DNA of 21,570 bases from a virus. Position numbers and translations under genes: made by a program. Under the pieces are notes generated by a model. It was not told where the DNA came from. It saw only the letters and a list, made by a program, of their open reading frames with translations, and ran no database searches. The stretch lies in IMG/VR virus record IMGVR_UViG_3300042295_000033, positions 1 through 21,570 of that record. The stretch is one strand, 5' to 3'. Shown piece by piece: positions 13,782-21,045 of the stretch. Within the stretch, counting starts at the first letter, position 1. Each line of letters opens with the position of its first letter.

Positions 13782-14726
13782 TTACAGCGAGAAGTCCAAG
13801 TCAGCTACGATACCGTGAGCTGCCTCGTTTTTCACCTCTAATGTACACTCAGCTAGTATCTGTGTCTTCATCGAGTCACCACTCTTAGCAAGCTCATTAG
13901 TCATGAATGGACGTAAGTAAGCAATTGCTGCGTACTCAGGATCGAGAATCAACATATCACGTGAGCGCATAAAGCGATCTGGAACGATAGACAATTGACC
14001 AAAGTCAGACTGATAAATGTCAGCAGCACCGATGATTACGCCAGCTTCAGGCTTGGTGATCTGATAACGATTTACAGCGATACCTGCAAAGGTTGACATC
14101 TTCTGTTTACCAGCAGAGCCAACGAATACAGCTTTAGGTGAACCGCCTTGATCGAAAATCGATGCAACAACAGTTTTTAACAATGCTTCAGTAGCAGTAC
14201 GCTGTGTACCATCGGTACGGGTAGAAGTGCCTGAAGTTGCTGGAGCAGAACCGCCACTACCTTGTGAGCTGTTGGTCTTGATCCATGACAACAACGAACC
14301 CATTGTGCGAGCTACGGTTGATGTACCTGCTGACTTACCCTGATTAGCAGTGATGATTGTCTCTAGGTCTCTCTTTAGCTCAGCAGAAGCTTTAGCAAGT
14401 TGATAAGCTTTTTCTGAGGAACGCCCTGCTTTGTTTACTTTTTCCAAAGTACCAGAAACCTGTACAGTTTTCTGTACGATCTGTGTGTAGTTACCTACAC
14501 GAGTCGTTGGAGATAAAGTTGCGCTAGTAGCGTCTGCACCTTCAACCGCAGCGTTAGCGGTAGTAGCAGCAGCTAAGCTATCTGTCTGCCACTCATGGTA
14601 AACAGCAGTTGCGCTAGTCTTACCGATAGAGGACATAATTGGTGTATCTGTTGGGCTGATGTTATAGATAACGTCAGATAAATCTTCACGCATACCGATA
14701 GCGGTAAATGTTTGATATGTAGGCAT
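13782..14726 (-). CDS. Major capsid protein (SU10 / DUF5309-like, HK97 fold)
   Basis: A 314-residue protein. Its N terminus, YQTFTAIGMREDLSDVIYNI then SPTDTPIMSSIGKTSA, followed by VYHEWQTDSLAAATTANAAV, is the signature start of the SU10-like (DUF5309) major capsid family. Further typical parts are AYQLAKASAELKRDLETII, FVGSAGKQKMSTFAGI, DIYQSDFGQLSIVPDRFM, ILDPEYAAIAYLRPF and LTLEVKNEAAHGIV-like end (AECTLEVKNEAAHGIVADL). It lacks an obvious cleaved delta domain; the separate scaffold gene lies just upstream with a 9-base gap. The ATG has a good AAGGAATT site. A terminator follows at once, which would concentrate transcription on this gene. Length fits the family. Confidence 0.92.
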   Translation of the reverse strand: MPTYQTFTAIGMREDLSDVIYNISPTDTPIMSSIGKTSATAVYHEWQTDSLAAATTANAAVEGADATSATLSPTTRVGNYTQIVQKTVQVSGTLEKVNKAGRSSEKAYQLAKASAELKRDLETIITANQGKSAGTSTVARTMGSLLSWIKTNSSQGSGGSAPATSGTSTRTDGTQRTATEALLKTVVASIFDQGGSPKAVFVGSAGKQKMSTFAGIAVNRYQITKPEAGVIIGAADIYQSDFGQLSIVPDRFMRSRDMLILDPEYAAIAYLRPFMTNELAKSGDSMKTQILAECTLEVKNEAAHGIVADLDFSL

Positions 14727-14735
14727 AATAATTCC

Positions 14736-15710
14736 TTATAAGAATCGTTCAAAAGCGGCTGCGGCATCTCTAACTGTTCCAGTTTGACGTACCCTAGCCT
14801 TCAGTTTTTTCAAGTCCTCAGCATTGCTATCTCTTGGGTTTGATACTCCAGGCTTCATCGCCTTTGGAGCATCATTCACCTTCTTAGCAATAGCTGGTTG
14901 CGATGCTTTCAATTTATCGTACTGCATAGCTTTATAAAGCGTTAATACAGCACGTGAATCAAATACATTCGCTAGTTCATCATCCGAGAATCCAGCCTGT
15001 TTACCGTAGCTGCGTATCTCTTTACGGATCACTTCACCCTTAACAGGATCAGCGTATTCAGGTAACGCACCGACTAACTTCTCAGCTTCCTGTGCGACCG
15101 TTGCACGTAGTTGCTGCTGTCTGTCGTATTCCTGCTGTTGAGCTATATGCGCCCTCTCAGCACGAACCTGCGCTAACTGCTTCTCCCTCTGAGACATCTC
15201 TGCAACCTTAACAGCGTATCCAATAGGATCAGTCTCTTTCAGGTATTCCAGATTCTCTGTTTCTTGAGGCTGCATCAAGGCTTGCTCAATATACTGCAAC
15301 CTCTCCGCATAAGTATCACGGAGTTGCTTCGCTTCTTGAACTGCTTGGCGTTCGGCCTCAACCGCCTTACGTTCTTCCGCTACAGCTTGCGATTTCTTTG
15401 TATAATCAGTGCCAAGTTGATACGACTTAATGAGTTCATCTAGGGTTACCTCACGTTCTTCTCCCGCAGCTTTCACTCGGAATTTTTGGGGTTCCTCTGA
15501 CTCATCAGCTTCTTCTTGTTCTACCTCAGATTCGTCCGATTCCTCGTATTCCTCTGATTCGGCATCGCTATCGTTGGATTCTGTGCGCTGTTCTGGTTGT
15601 TCCTGTTCGGAGCCGTCATCAGTACCCATTAATCCCAAAATAGCGTTAGCTGCACCATTTACATCTAACTGCGCACTTCCCTCTGGAGTGGTGCTTTCAG
15701 TATCGCTCAT
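14736..15710 (-). CDS. Capsid scaffolding protein
   Basis: A 324-residue protein without enzyme motifs. The first 90 residues are acidic and probably disordered (GSEQEQPEQRTESNDSDAES, EEYEESDESEVEQEEADES). FRVKAAGEEREVTLDELIKS then YQLGTDYTKKSQAVAEERKA is a small conserved segment often seen in phage scaffolds. Residues 115-215 are a long, highly charged Glu/Gln/Arg coiled coil (RKAVEAERQAVQEAKQLRDT, EYDRQQQLRATVAQEAEKL). The C-terminal part (KLKARVRQTGTVRDAAAAFE) is basic, as expected of a capsid-binding end. Position just before the capsid gene and composition both point to the internal scaffold. Such proteins assemble the procapsid and then leave. Confidence 0.87.
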   Translation of the reverse strand: MSDTESTTPEGSAQLDVNGAANAILGLMGTDDGSEQEQPEQRTESNDSDAESEEYEESDESEVEQEEADESEEPQKFRVKAAGEEREVTLDELIKSYQLGTDYTKKSQAVAEERKAVEAERQAVQEAKQLRDTYAERLQYIEQALMQPQETENLEYLKETDPIGYAVKVAEMSQREKQLAQVRAERAHIAQQQEYDRQQQLRATVAQEAEKLVGALPEYADPVKGEVIRKEIRSYGKQAGFSDDELANVFDSRAVLTLYKAMQYDKLKASQPAIAKKVNDAPKAMKPGVSNPRDSNAEDLKKLKARVRQTGTVRDAAAAFERFL

Positions 15711-15725
15711 GTTTTCATTTCCATA

Positions 15726-15748
15726 ATTATATAGGGAACCGCCCTATA
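15726..15748 (-). promoter_or_regulatory. Palindrome and TATAAT box before the scaffold gene
   Basis: In the 42-base gap before the scaffold gene, the minus strand has TATAGGG, a five-base loop and CCCTATA (15730-15748), overlapped at its 3' end by a perfect TATAAT (15726-15731). No TTGACA-like box is seen at the usual distance. No T run follows, so it is not a terminator. A weak sigma-70-type or phage-specific promoter, or an operator, is possible. If active, with the terminator at 13744 it would give a short scaffold-capsid transcript. Confidence 0.35.
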
Positions 15749-15752
15749 CGGA

Positions 15753-15983
15753 CTACAAAATCTTCCATCTTTTTGCGTCAATGAGCTTCTGGTTAGTAAG
15801 CCCTTGAATATAACCTTCTATATCCTCTAGAACTCGGAGGCGTAGATACGCTTGTTCACGTAGTTCCATGTCGCTGTAATCTGTACTTCTAAACTTCTGT
15901 ATTTCTAATTCTTTTAACTCGTTCATCACTTCAATGAATCGCTCATCTTGAAGTATCCGAGCTGCCCAATCTGCTTTACTCAT
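15753..15983 (-). CDS. Small helical protein between portal and scaffold, unknown function
   Basis: A 76-residue protein, charged and mostly helical: KADWAARILQDERFIEVMNE, LKELEIQKFRSTDYSDMELR, EQAYLRLRVLEDIEGYIQGL and a C-terminal LIDAKRWKIL. It overlaps the portal stop by 4 bases (ATGA), so it is coupled to portal translation. It is 42 bases before the scaffold start. Genes of this size and place between portal and scaffold are common in podoviruses and have no agreed role. The pattern of an amphipathic helix pair with a conserved-looking R-V-L-x-D-I-E-G-Y segment is consistent with a small assembly factor, but this is inference. Confidence 0.72.
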   Translation of the reverse strand: MSKADWAARILQDERFIEVMNELKELEIQKFRSTDYSDMELREQAYLRLRVLEDIEGYIQGLTNQKLIDAKRWKIL

Positions 15984-18073
15984 TGGACTAAACCACCTAA
16001 TTCTTTAATCGCTTTCAGGACAATCTCAGCTTGCTTCTGACGCATTTGCTCGTCTGCCATATCCATCGTTAGAATTGCCTGTAACTGCTGAACAGCTAAC
16101 TGTGCTTCTTTAATCTTGATGTCAGCCTGTTGCTGCTGGTTCTTCATAGCCATCTCTAGACCCTTTTGGGTATATTGGGCTTCAAGTTCCTGCTGCTTTA
16201 ACTTTAGCTTCTCCGAATCAATCTGCGACTTCGCAGCGATCTTCTCTCTTTCAACGTTCGCAAGCATCTGAGCAACCTCTGCCTGTGCATCGGGAGACTT
16301 GGGTTGAGGCTGTGCAAGAGCAGCATCTTGTTCAGGAGTAATTTCGTTAAGAAATGCGTTTGCATCTTTAAACCCTGCTGACTCGATAAACTTTGCTAAC
16401 GTGGTGCGATACTGACCTACAGATACTAGCGGATTAGATGGGCCAAACTGCTGCAATATCTGCTCTTGTTTAGCTAGAATCATCTGCAACATAGCCAGCT
16501 TCTGATCTCTGTCACCAGAGCCTAAGCCTACGTTAATGCTAATGTCGTATTCATTCGCCCAAGTTCTAGGATCGTACTGTACGTACTTGCCACGCATACG
16601 GACTAGCTTTGCCTTGTCCTGATACTTGCCCAATAGATGCAAGATACCTCTGAACAGCGACTTAACGCCAGTATCAGCAAACACACGAGCGATCAACTCC
16701 AACTTACCGCTATTAGACTTCATCATAGCCGCTACAGCAGTAGCAGTTACGTTATTGAGTACGTCTGGATCGAGACCTGCGTTAGCGTCTGATACGCCTG
16801 TACGCTTTGCTGCTACACCGTCCAGATACTCAAACATTGGGAACGCCTGACCTGTTACGCTAGGTACTTGCATTGGAATCAGAGCATTAGGATTCTTGAC
16901 TCGGATAATGCCACCAGGCGTAGCGTTAAGCATGTCGTCCAGGTTAACCTGGCCGTCCACGACACCAACACGAGCATTGTTCGTTAGATACAAGTTATCC
17001 AAAGTCTGACGCATTAACGTGGACTTAATTAACTGAATGTCCATCGTGCGATCAGCTAATGACTGACCAAAAAATTTGTGCGGGATTGGGATTGGACAGA
17101 TTGAATGGAACGGAATAACGTCAGTTTCTTCGTCATCCAAAATCTCAGAGCCACAGTAAACAATCCTGCGTAACTCAGCAATACCATCCTCATCCTCGTC
17201 AATACGTATATAGCACTCGTACACCTCAAGCACTTGCATCGAGAAGTCTAGGCTAGGCGATGAATCTGGTTGCTCGTCTTGGTTAAATCGTGCTATACGC
17301 TCAGGACTGTAGGTTAGATCGTCATACGTTGGCAGACTGTCAACTACGTCTTTGCTGTAACCCATAGCGATAAGATCACTACGAGGCATTAAACGTCTGT
17401 GAGCTACGAACGGAGAATCATCAATAGTCTTGGCTGACTTAGAGATCAAGAACTCCTCTGGTGGTACGTTCTCAATCTTTACCTGACCAGACTTCTTAAC
17501 CTTCTTTACCGTTACAGAGTAAGACGGAGCCATAATCGGCATACCCATCTCATCAACTCCTGCCTCAACCATCTCTACCTTCTGACGCACGACTTCCATC
17601 GTCTCGTCAGATAGCAATAAGGCAAGTTCTTCTTCTGTTAGGTTCTTGTACTTTTCTTTGACTACATCTTCCTGCGAATCCCAGTAAGACTTAACGATAC
17701 CTGTCTTTTGTAGCAGCGCATCCTTAAACCAGTTATGCAGAATCAGCAGACCATCATTCTCACGATAAAAGACCCAGTTACAGTATTCAGTAGCTTGCTT
17801 GGCTGATTCCTCATCATTAGGTGACTTAGGCTCAAAGTAAACAATGTCCTCTGTTGTCGTAAAGACACGTAGAAGCTGTGGCAATGCGCCATCTACAGCC
17901 TCTGCTACCTCGCCTGTTACGATCTGTGAGCGACCTTCAACCTCGTTACCGTAAGGTTCACGTAAGTAATACTGTAGTGCTTTCGTGCGTTCGTCAGTAG
18001 TTTCAGAGTCGATAAAGCCGATTGAGTTATCAATCTCGTTCTCTAAAATACCTTTTACTTGTCCTGAATCCAT
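15980..18073 (-). CDS. Portal (head-to-tail connector) protein, P22-like
   Basis: A 697-residue protein, close to the P22 portal length (about 725). The N-terminal part matches the P22-like/podovirus portal pattern: RTKALQYYLREPYGNEVEGR then SQIVTGEVAEAVDGALPQLL and FEPKSPNDEESAKQATEYCN, WVFYRENDGLLILHNWFKDA, LLQKTGIVKSYWD. Later come VPPEEFLISKSAKTIDDS, PFVAHRRLMPRSDLIAMGY, HKFFGQSLADRTMDIQ and LDGVAAKRTGVSDANAGLD. The C-terminal 130 residues are Gln/Glu/Lys-rich coiled coil (KLKLKQQELEAQYTQKG, MKNQQQQADIKIKEAQLAV), the expected barrel of P22-like portals. It forms the twelve-subunit DNA gate and the docking site for terminase and adaptor. It is followed by an ATGA-coupled small gene. Confidence 0.92.
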   Translation of the reverse strand: MDSGQVKGILENEIDNSIGFIDSETTDERTKALQYYLREPYGNEVEGRSQIVTGEVAEAVDGALPQLLRVFTTTEDIVYFEPKSPNDEESAKQATEYCNWVFYRENDGLLILHNWFKDALLQKTGIVKSYWDSQEDVVKEKYKNLTEEELALLLSDETMEVVRQKVEMVEAGVDEMGMPIMAPSYSVTVKKVKKSGQVKIENVPPEEFLISKSAKTIDDSPFVAHRRLMPRSDLIAMGYSKDVVDSLPTYDDLTYSPERIARFNQDEQPDSSPSLDFSMQVLEVYECYIRIDEDEDGIAELRRIVYCGSEILDDEETDVIPFHSICPIPIPHKFFGQSLADRTMDIQLIKSTLMRQTLDNLYLTNNARVGVVDGQVNLDDMLNATPGGIIRVKNPNALIPMQVPSVTGQAFPMFEYLDGVAAKRTGVSDANAGLDPDVLNNVTATAVAAMMKSNSGKLELIARVFADTGVKSLFRGILHLLGKYQDKAKLVRMRGKYVQYDPRTWANEYDISINVGLGSGDRDQKLAMLQMILAKQEQILQQFGPSNPLVSVGQYRTTLAKFIESAGFKDANAFLNEITPEQDAALAQPQPKSPDAQAEVAQMLANVEREKIAAKSQIDSEKLKLKQQELEAQYTQKGLEMAMKNQQQQADIKIKEAQLAVQQLQAILTMDMADEQMRQKQAEIVLKAIKELGGLVQ

Positions 18074-18101
18074 AGCTAAACCCTATGCGGATATTTTGCT
18101 T

Positions 18102-18107
18102 ATTATA
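18102..18107 (-). promoter_or_regulatory. TATAAT box at the end of the terminase gene (weak promoter candidate)
   Basis: TATAAT overlaps the stop codon of the large terminase gene, about 30 bases before the portal start. A convincing -35 box is not seen (the hexamer at a 17-base distance is CCCAAT). It could serve the portal gene, but A+T-rich sequence gives such matches by chance. Confidence 0.25.
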
Positions 18108-19362
18108 CAACCCATTTAGTATTTATTGGGATATTTGATGACCATGAATCGTCTGATTCGTCAAGTGTTATCGCTAAATACCTGAAACTATCTGAAGCGT
18201 GAGATGCCCAATCATGTAGCGGTTTCTCGTAATAGACGTTCTGCTTCTCGTTATATTCCCTACGATAGTTACGTAAAGCATTAACACCTTGCTTAGTCTT
18301 ATCCTTGTCAAACCAACAACGTGGTAGCAACCTACGCACTGCCTGTATTCCATCAGCCACAGATAATCTAGGAGCTACGGTAATCTCTAGTCCTGCTTCT
18401 TGGAGGACTTCCTTGCGACTCTTTCCTGTCCCCATCTCACGGACTTCAACGTCATGTGGAAGGTACTGGTCGAAACGCTCATATCTATTTTCTTTGAGCC
18501 AATTGACATACCAATCAAGCCCGACCCCGTGGTTTTCCACGAAATCAATGAGCCTGACTTCCTTGCCAACCAGTTGAGCCACCCACAAGCAAGTAGAGTC
18601 ACCCATACCCAAATCCCAAGCCACATAAGACTTGCAAAGATCATCACGGTCAACAGTGGTGATACGACCTTTTGCTTCAAGATCGTTGATAATCTGCCCA
18701 TAGTAAGCCCCTTCTACGGCACTATTAAAGTTGCACTCGAACTCTTGCTGATACTTGTCCTCGCCCATCTCAGCACGAGCTGCATTAAGTTCTGACTCAG
18801 GAATGATTCCTGTTTGACTAGCTTTAAATTCAATTAGTTTCCAGCCTTCAGTTTCTTCTGCTCTATCACGGAACTCTGCAAAGTGATTCATACCCTTTGG
18901 GGTTCCTATGAATAAGCACCAGCCTAATCTATCACTCAGACTCGGTCTAAGAACCTCATTCCATACCTTTGGGTTCATGTCACCTACTTCGTCTAGGACG
19001 CACCCATCGTAGTAAGTTCCACGTAATGAGTCTGGATTATCTGCGCCATGCAACGAGATTCGTCTGCCCCAGAAGTCAACACGCAGTTCAGATATGTTTA
19101 CGGTAGCACCTAGCGGTCTAGTAAACTTAACCAAGTAGTCAAACGCTATCCTCTTGGCTTGTGTGTAAGTAGGAGCAACGTAACAGAATCTAGGATCAGG
19201 CAGCTCGCACTCTATTGCTTTTTTGATAAGCTGGTTGATTGCGCACACAGTTTTCCCAAATCTTCTGTGCATAACTCCAACAACGAACCTATTGTTATCC
19301 ATAGCCTCATGTAATACGAGCTGCTGTGGTCTGGGTTTGTATGGAATTATTATTTCTGCCAT
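18103..19362 (-). CDS. terL: Terminase large subunit (ATPase and nuclease)
   Basis: A 419-residue protein with both terminase domains. ATPase: the adenine-binding RPQQ at residues 11-14, Walker A VMHRRFGKT at 30-38, Walker B GCVLDE at 120-125 (Asp124, Glu125) and the coupling motif FIGTPKG at 151-157. Nuclease (RNase H-like): catalytic Asp250 in VAWDLGMGDSTCLW, a middle acid in YLPHDVEVREMGTG, and late Asp391 in HDWASHASDSFRYL. It drives DNA into the capsid through the portal and cuts at the end of packaging. It overlaps the small subunit gene by 13 bases. All expected motifs are present, so it is likely to be functional. Classification to a packaging type (headful or cos) is not possible from these motifs alone. 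Confidence 0.96.
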   Translation of the reverse strand: MAEIIIPYKPRPQQLVLHEAMDNNRFVVGVMHRRFGKTVCAINQLIKKAIECELPDPRFCYVAPTYTQAKRIAFDYLVKFTRPLGATVNISELRVDFWGRRISLHGADNPDSLRGTYYDGCVLDEVGDMNPKVWNEVLRPSLSDRLGWCLFIGTPKGMNHFAEFRDRAEETEGWKLIEFKASQTGIIPESELNAARAEMGEDKYQQEFECNFNSAVEGAYYGQIINDLEAKGRITTVDRDDLCKSYVAWDLGMGDSTCLWVAQLVGKEVRLIDFVENHGVGLDWYVNWLKENRYERFDQYLPHDVEVREMGTGKSRKEVLQEAGLEITVAPRLSVADGIQAVRRLLPRCWFDKDKTKQGVNALRNYRREYNEKQNVYYEKPLHDWASHASDSFRYLAITLDESDDSWSSNIPINTKWVV

Positions 19363-19742
19363 GTCACGCTATGTTGCATTGCACCGCCATCCGCACCAGT
19401 AAGTTCCTGCTTTATGCGCTCAGAGTAATTCTTAGGAAACCTAGCTGCCATGCTTCTTGACCATAAGCCAGTATTGATTCTTGGCGTTTCTTTTGTCTCA
19501 ATTAGGTGAGTTTGAGCTAAATCTTCCCAATATGCCTGACTATATGCGTGAGCATCCTCCAAGGCATGACAAAATTCCTCAATAGAGTCTCTCCACCTAC
19601 ATAATGTTCTATACGATATGTCTAATTGAGCTGACATTTGCTCAAATGACTTGCCTAGTTTTCCTAGTTCGATAACTTTTTGGCAATATGAAGGATCATA
19701 CTCTGATGGTCTGCCTACTGGTCTTTTCTCTACTTCTTCCAT
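19350..19742 (-). CDS. terS: Terminase small subunit
   Basis: A 130-residue protein. The N terminus is basic with an RPVGRPSEYDPSYCQKVIEL start, then GKSFEQMSAQLDISYRTLCR and WRDSIEEF, a clear helix-turn-helix (about residues 15-58) as in small terminase subunits. The middle helix (LEDAHAYSQAYWEDLAQTHL) and the end (GLWSRSMAARFPKNYSERI then KQELTGADGG) are typical of the family and of the C-terminal segment that reaches the large subunit. It would recognise the packaging site and load the large subunit. It overlaps the large subunit gene by 13 bases; the preceding glycosyltransferase gene is 18 bases upstream. Confidence 0.9.
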   Translation of the reverse strand: MEEVEKRPVGRPSEYDPSYCQKVIELGKLGKSFEQMSAQLDISYRTLCRWRDSIEEFCHALEDAHAYSQAYWEDLAQTHLIETKETPRINTGLWSRSMAARFPKNYSERIKQELTGADGGAMQHSVTWQK

Positions 19743-19760
19743 TGCATTACCTTTCTGGTG

Positions 19761-20447
19761 TCATGCGTAATACTTATCGTACACATCCGGTCTATTTTCT
19801 TTTATCCAAGCTCTAGGTTCCTCGTGGCACTTTGCGTAATCCATTCCTACTGTCTGACTTCCTGCGTGATGCACGTAAGCTGTGCTTACAAAATGACTGA
19901 ACCCTGCTTTAGATAGATCATCGCACATAATGTTATCTGAATACCAATTAGTGCTAGGGAATCTTGCTACGTCAAACGCCTGTTTACTTACGTAAGCAAA
20001 AATAGGCGCAATGACCCCTACTTCTTTGATGTGATCTTCTGATTCGTATTTTAACCCAACGATAGAATCATTAGTAATACTACAACGAATATTTTGATCC
20101 CAAAGCACATAATCACTTCTTGCTCCTACGAAACCTAGTTTGTCTGTGTGATTCTTTAGTAATGCTATATCTGATAGCATATTCTGATAAGTTGTCGGAG
20201 TTATAACAACGTCATCGTTAGCGATAATGATTTCTTTGTAACCATCGTAGAACGCCTTAGACATAGCTTCGTTATACGCATCACCAAAGTTTGTAGCTAC
20301 GTTGTATATCCATGTGTGTACAAGTTCAGCATCCTCAGTATTTTTACTGGATAGATATACAGGTATGTTCGGACAATACGCCTTTATGCTTAAAAGCAGT
20401 ATATTTAGACCAATGTTTCCTGTGGAACAAATGACGATAGCTTGCAT
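19761..20447 (-). CDS. GT-A-like glycosyltransferase
   Basis: A 228-residue protein without membrane segments. It begins IVICSTGNIGLNILLLSIKA, a nucleotide-fold start, and has FGDAYNEAMSKAFYDGYKE, then the likely metal-binding acid pair in EIIIANDDVVITPTTY (Asp78-Asp79), LGFVGARSDYVLWDQ, an IAPIFAYVSKQAFDVARFP acceptor-side segment, DDLSKAGFSHFVSTAYVHHA with a late His pair, and an end AWIKENRPDVYDKYY. This order fits a family 2-like GT-A fold. It is separate from the other glycosyltransferase (12785-13438) and not a close copy. It is next to the terminase genes and after the methyltransferase and acetyltransferase genes, suggesting a small sugar-modification set. Target (host envelope glycan or virion protein) unknown. 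Confidence 0.78.
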   Translation of the reverse strand: MQAIVICSTGNIGLNILLLSIKAYCPNIPVYLSSKNTEDAELVHTWIYNVATNFGDAYNEAMSKAFYDGYKEIIIANDDVVITPTTYQNMLSDIALLKNHTDKLGFVGARSDYVLWDQNIRCSITNDSIVGLKYESEDHIKEVGVIAPIFAYVSKQAFDVARFPSTNWYSDNIMCDDLSKAGFSHFVSTAYVHHAGSQTVGMDYAKCHEEPRAWIKENRPDVYDKYYA

Positions 20448-20460
20448 AATTATTAATAAG

Positions 20461-20522
20461 TCTGAGAACTAGGGAAAAGGATTCCCATCGCTTTTTCTAA
20501 ACACAACTTCCTAATTCTCAGG
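20461..20522 (-). other. Long hairpin in the largest intergenic gap
   Basis: In the 79-base gap between methyltransferase and glycosyltransferase, minus-strand CCTGAGAATTAGG pairs with CCTAGTTCTCAGA over about 12 pairs, one of them G-U. The loop is about 36 bases and holds a second small stem (GGGAA with TTCCC). It starts 4 bases after the methyltransferase stop. Only a weak A/T-rich tract (TTATTAATAATT) follows before the next ATG. It may be an attenuator, a processing site or a stabilising structure; I cannot tell. Confidence 0.5.
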
Positions 20523-20526
20523 CTTG

Positions 20527-21045
20527 TTAGCTCTTTGTTAAGATTACTCGAATAAAATCTATTGCTCTTGGCGTTCTAAGTAGCGTCTCCTGATCCTGTA
20601 TCGTTTGACCGAACTCAGATATACCAAACTCCATTGTCTTTACCGTAAATCTATCTTCCCAGCCTAGATACCAGTGCCAATCAGTATAGTATAAAAAGCT
20701 GTTTTCGTTAAATGCTCTTACGTGAGTTGGATCCTGCCATGCGCCTAAACTCAAGTCATAAGGTACTTGAATGTGAAACTCACCACCACTCTCTAGCAAG
20801 TCCTTGCAGTTCGTCATTGCAGTTACCAGATCAGGTATATGCTCTAGTACGTCATTAGCGACTATCTGGTTAAACATTCCCTTCTTTATCTCTACCTTAC
20901 CAAACCTAGTGTCAATTACCTCACCGAACTCTACGTGAGTAATATCTACGTGCCAGTCAGGTTTGGTTCTAGCCTGTATATCAGCGTTAAACCACTCATC
21001 TCGCCAATCCTTACCTGATCCTAAATTAAGCGTTTTTGGCAGCAA
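20527..21045 (-). CDS. Class I SAM-dependent methyltransferase, TTG start
   Basis: A 172-residue protein. The SAM-binding motif I is at the very start, LNLGSGKDWRDEWFNADI (about residues 6-23), then DWHVDITHVEFG, motif IV-like IVANDVLEHIPDLVTAM (the DVLEHI acid-bearing pattern), and a motif post-IV LLESGGEFHIQVPYDLS. The ending has the ordered F-N-E-N-S-F-LYYTDWHWYLG segment and ERFTVKTMEFGI-like strands. It is short but keeps the core. There is no ATG before motif I; a TTG at 21045 lies 6 bases after GAGG, and the codon before it is a stop, so TTG is almost surely the start. It overlaps the acetyltransferase gene by 20 bases. The substrate is unknown; nearby genes suggest sugar or lipid-linked glycan methylation. 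Confidence 0.8.
   Translation of the reverse strand: MLPKTLNLGSGKDWRDEWFNADIQARTKPDWHVDITHVEFGEVIDTRFGKVEIKKGMFNQIVANDVLEHIPDLVTAMTNCKDLLESGGEFHIQVPYDLSLGAWQDPTHVRAFNENSFLYYTDWHWYLGWEDRFTVKTMEFGISEFGQTIQDQETLLRTPRAIDFIRVILTKS

Noticed and set aside
13435-13784. A -1 or +1 frameshift extending the capsid protein into the next gene
   Set aside because: A terminator and a stop separate them, no slippery heptamer is seen at the end of the capsid gene, and the next gene has its own ATG.
15430-15726. Plus-strand 98-residue frame rich in Ser and Asp
   Set aside because: It is the mirror of the acidic region of the scaffold gene; low complexity and no ribosome-binding site.
15730-15748. Palindrome as a terminator after the 76-residue gene
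   Set aside because: No T run follows on the minus strand and the next gene's TATAAT overlaps it, so a terminator is unlikely.
18400-18795. Plus-strand 131-residue frame
   Set aside because: It lies wholly antisense to the terminase ATPase/nuclease gene, which has every catalytic motif. No family motif in the plus frame.
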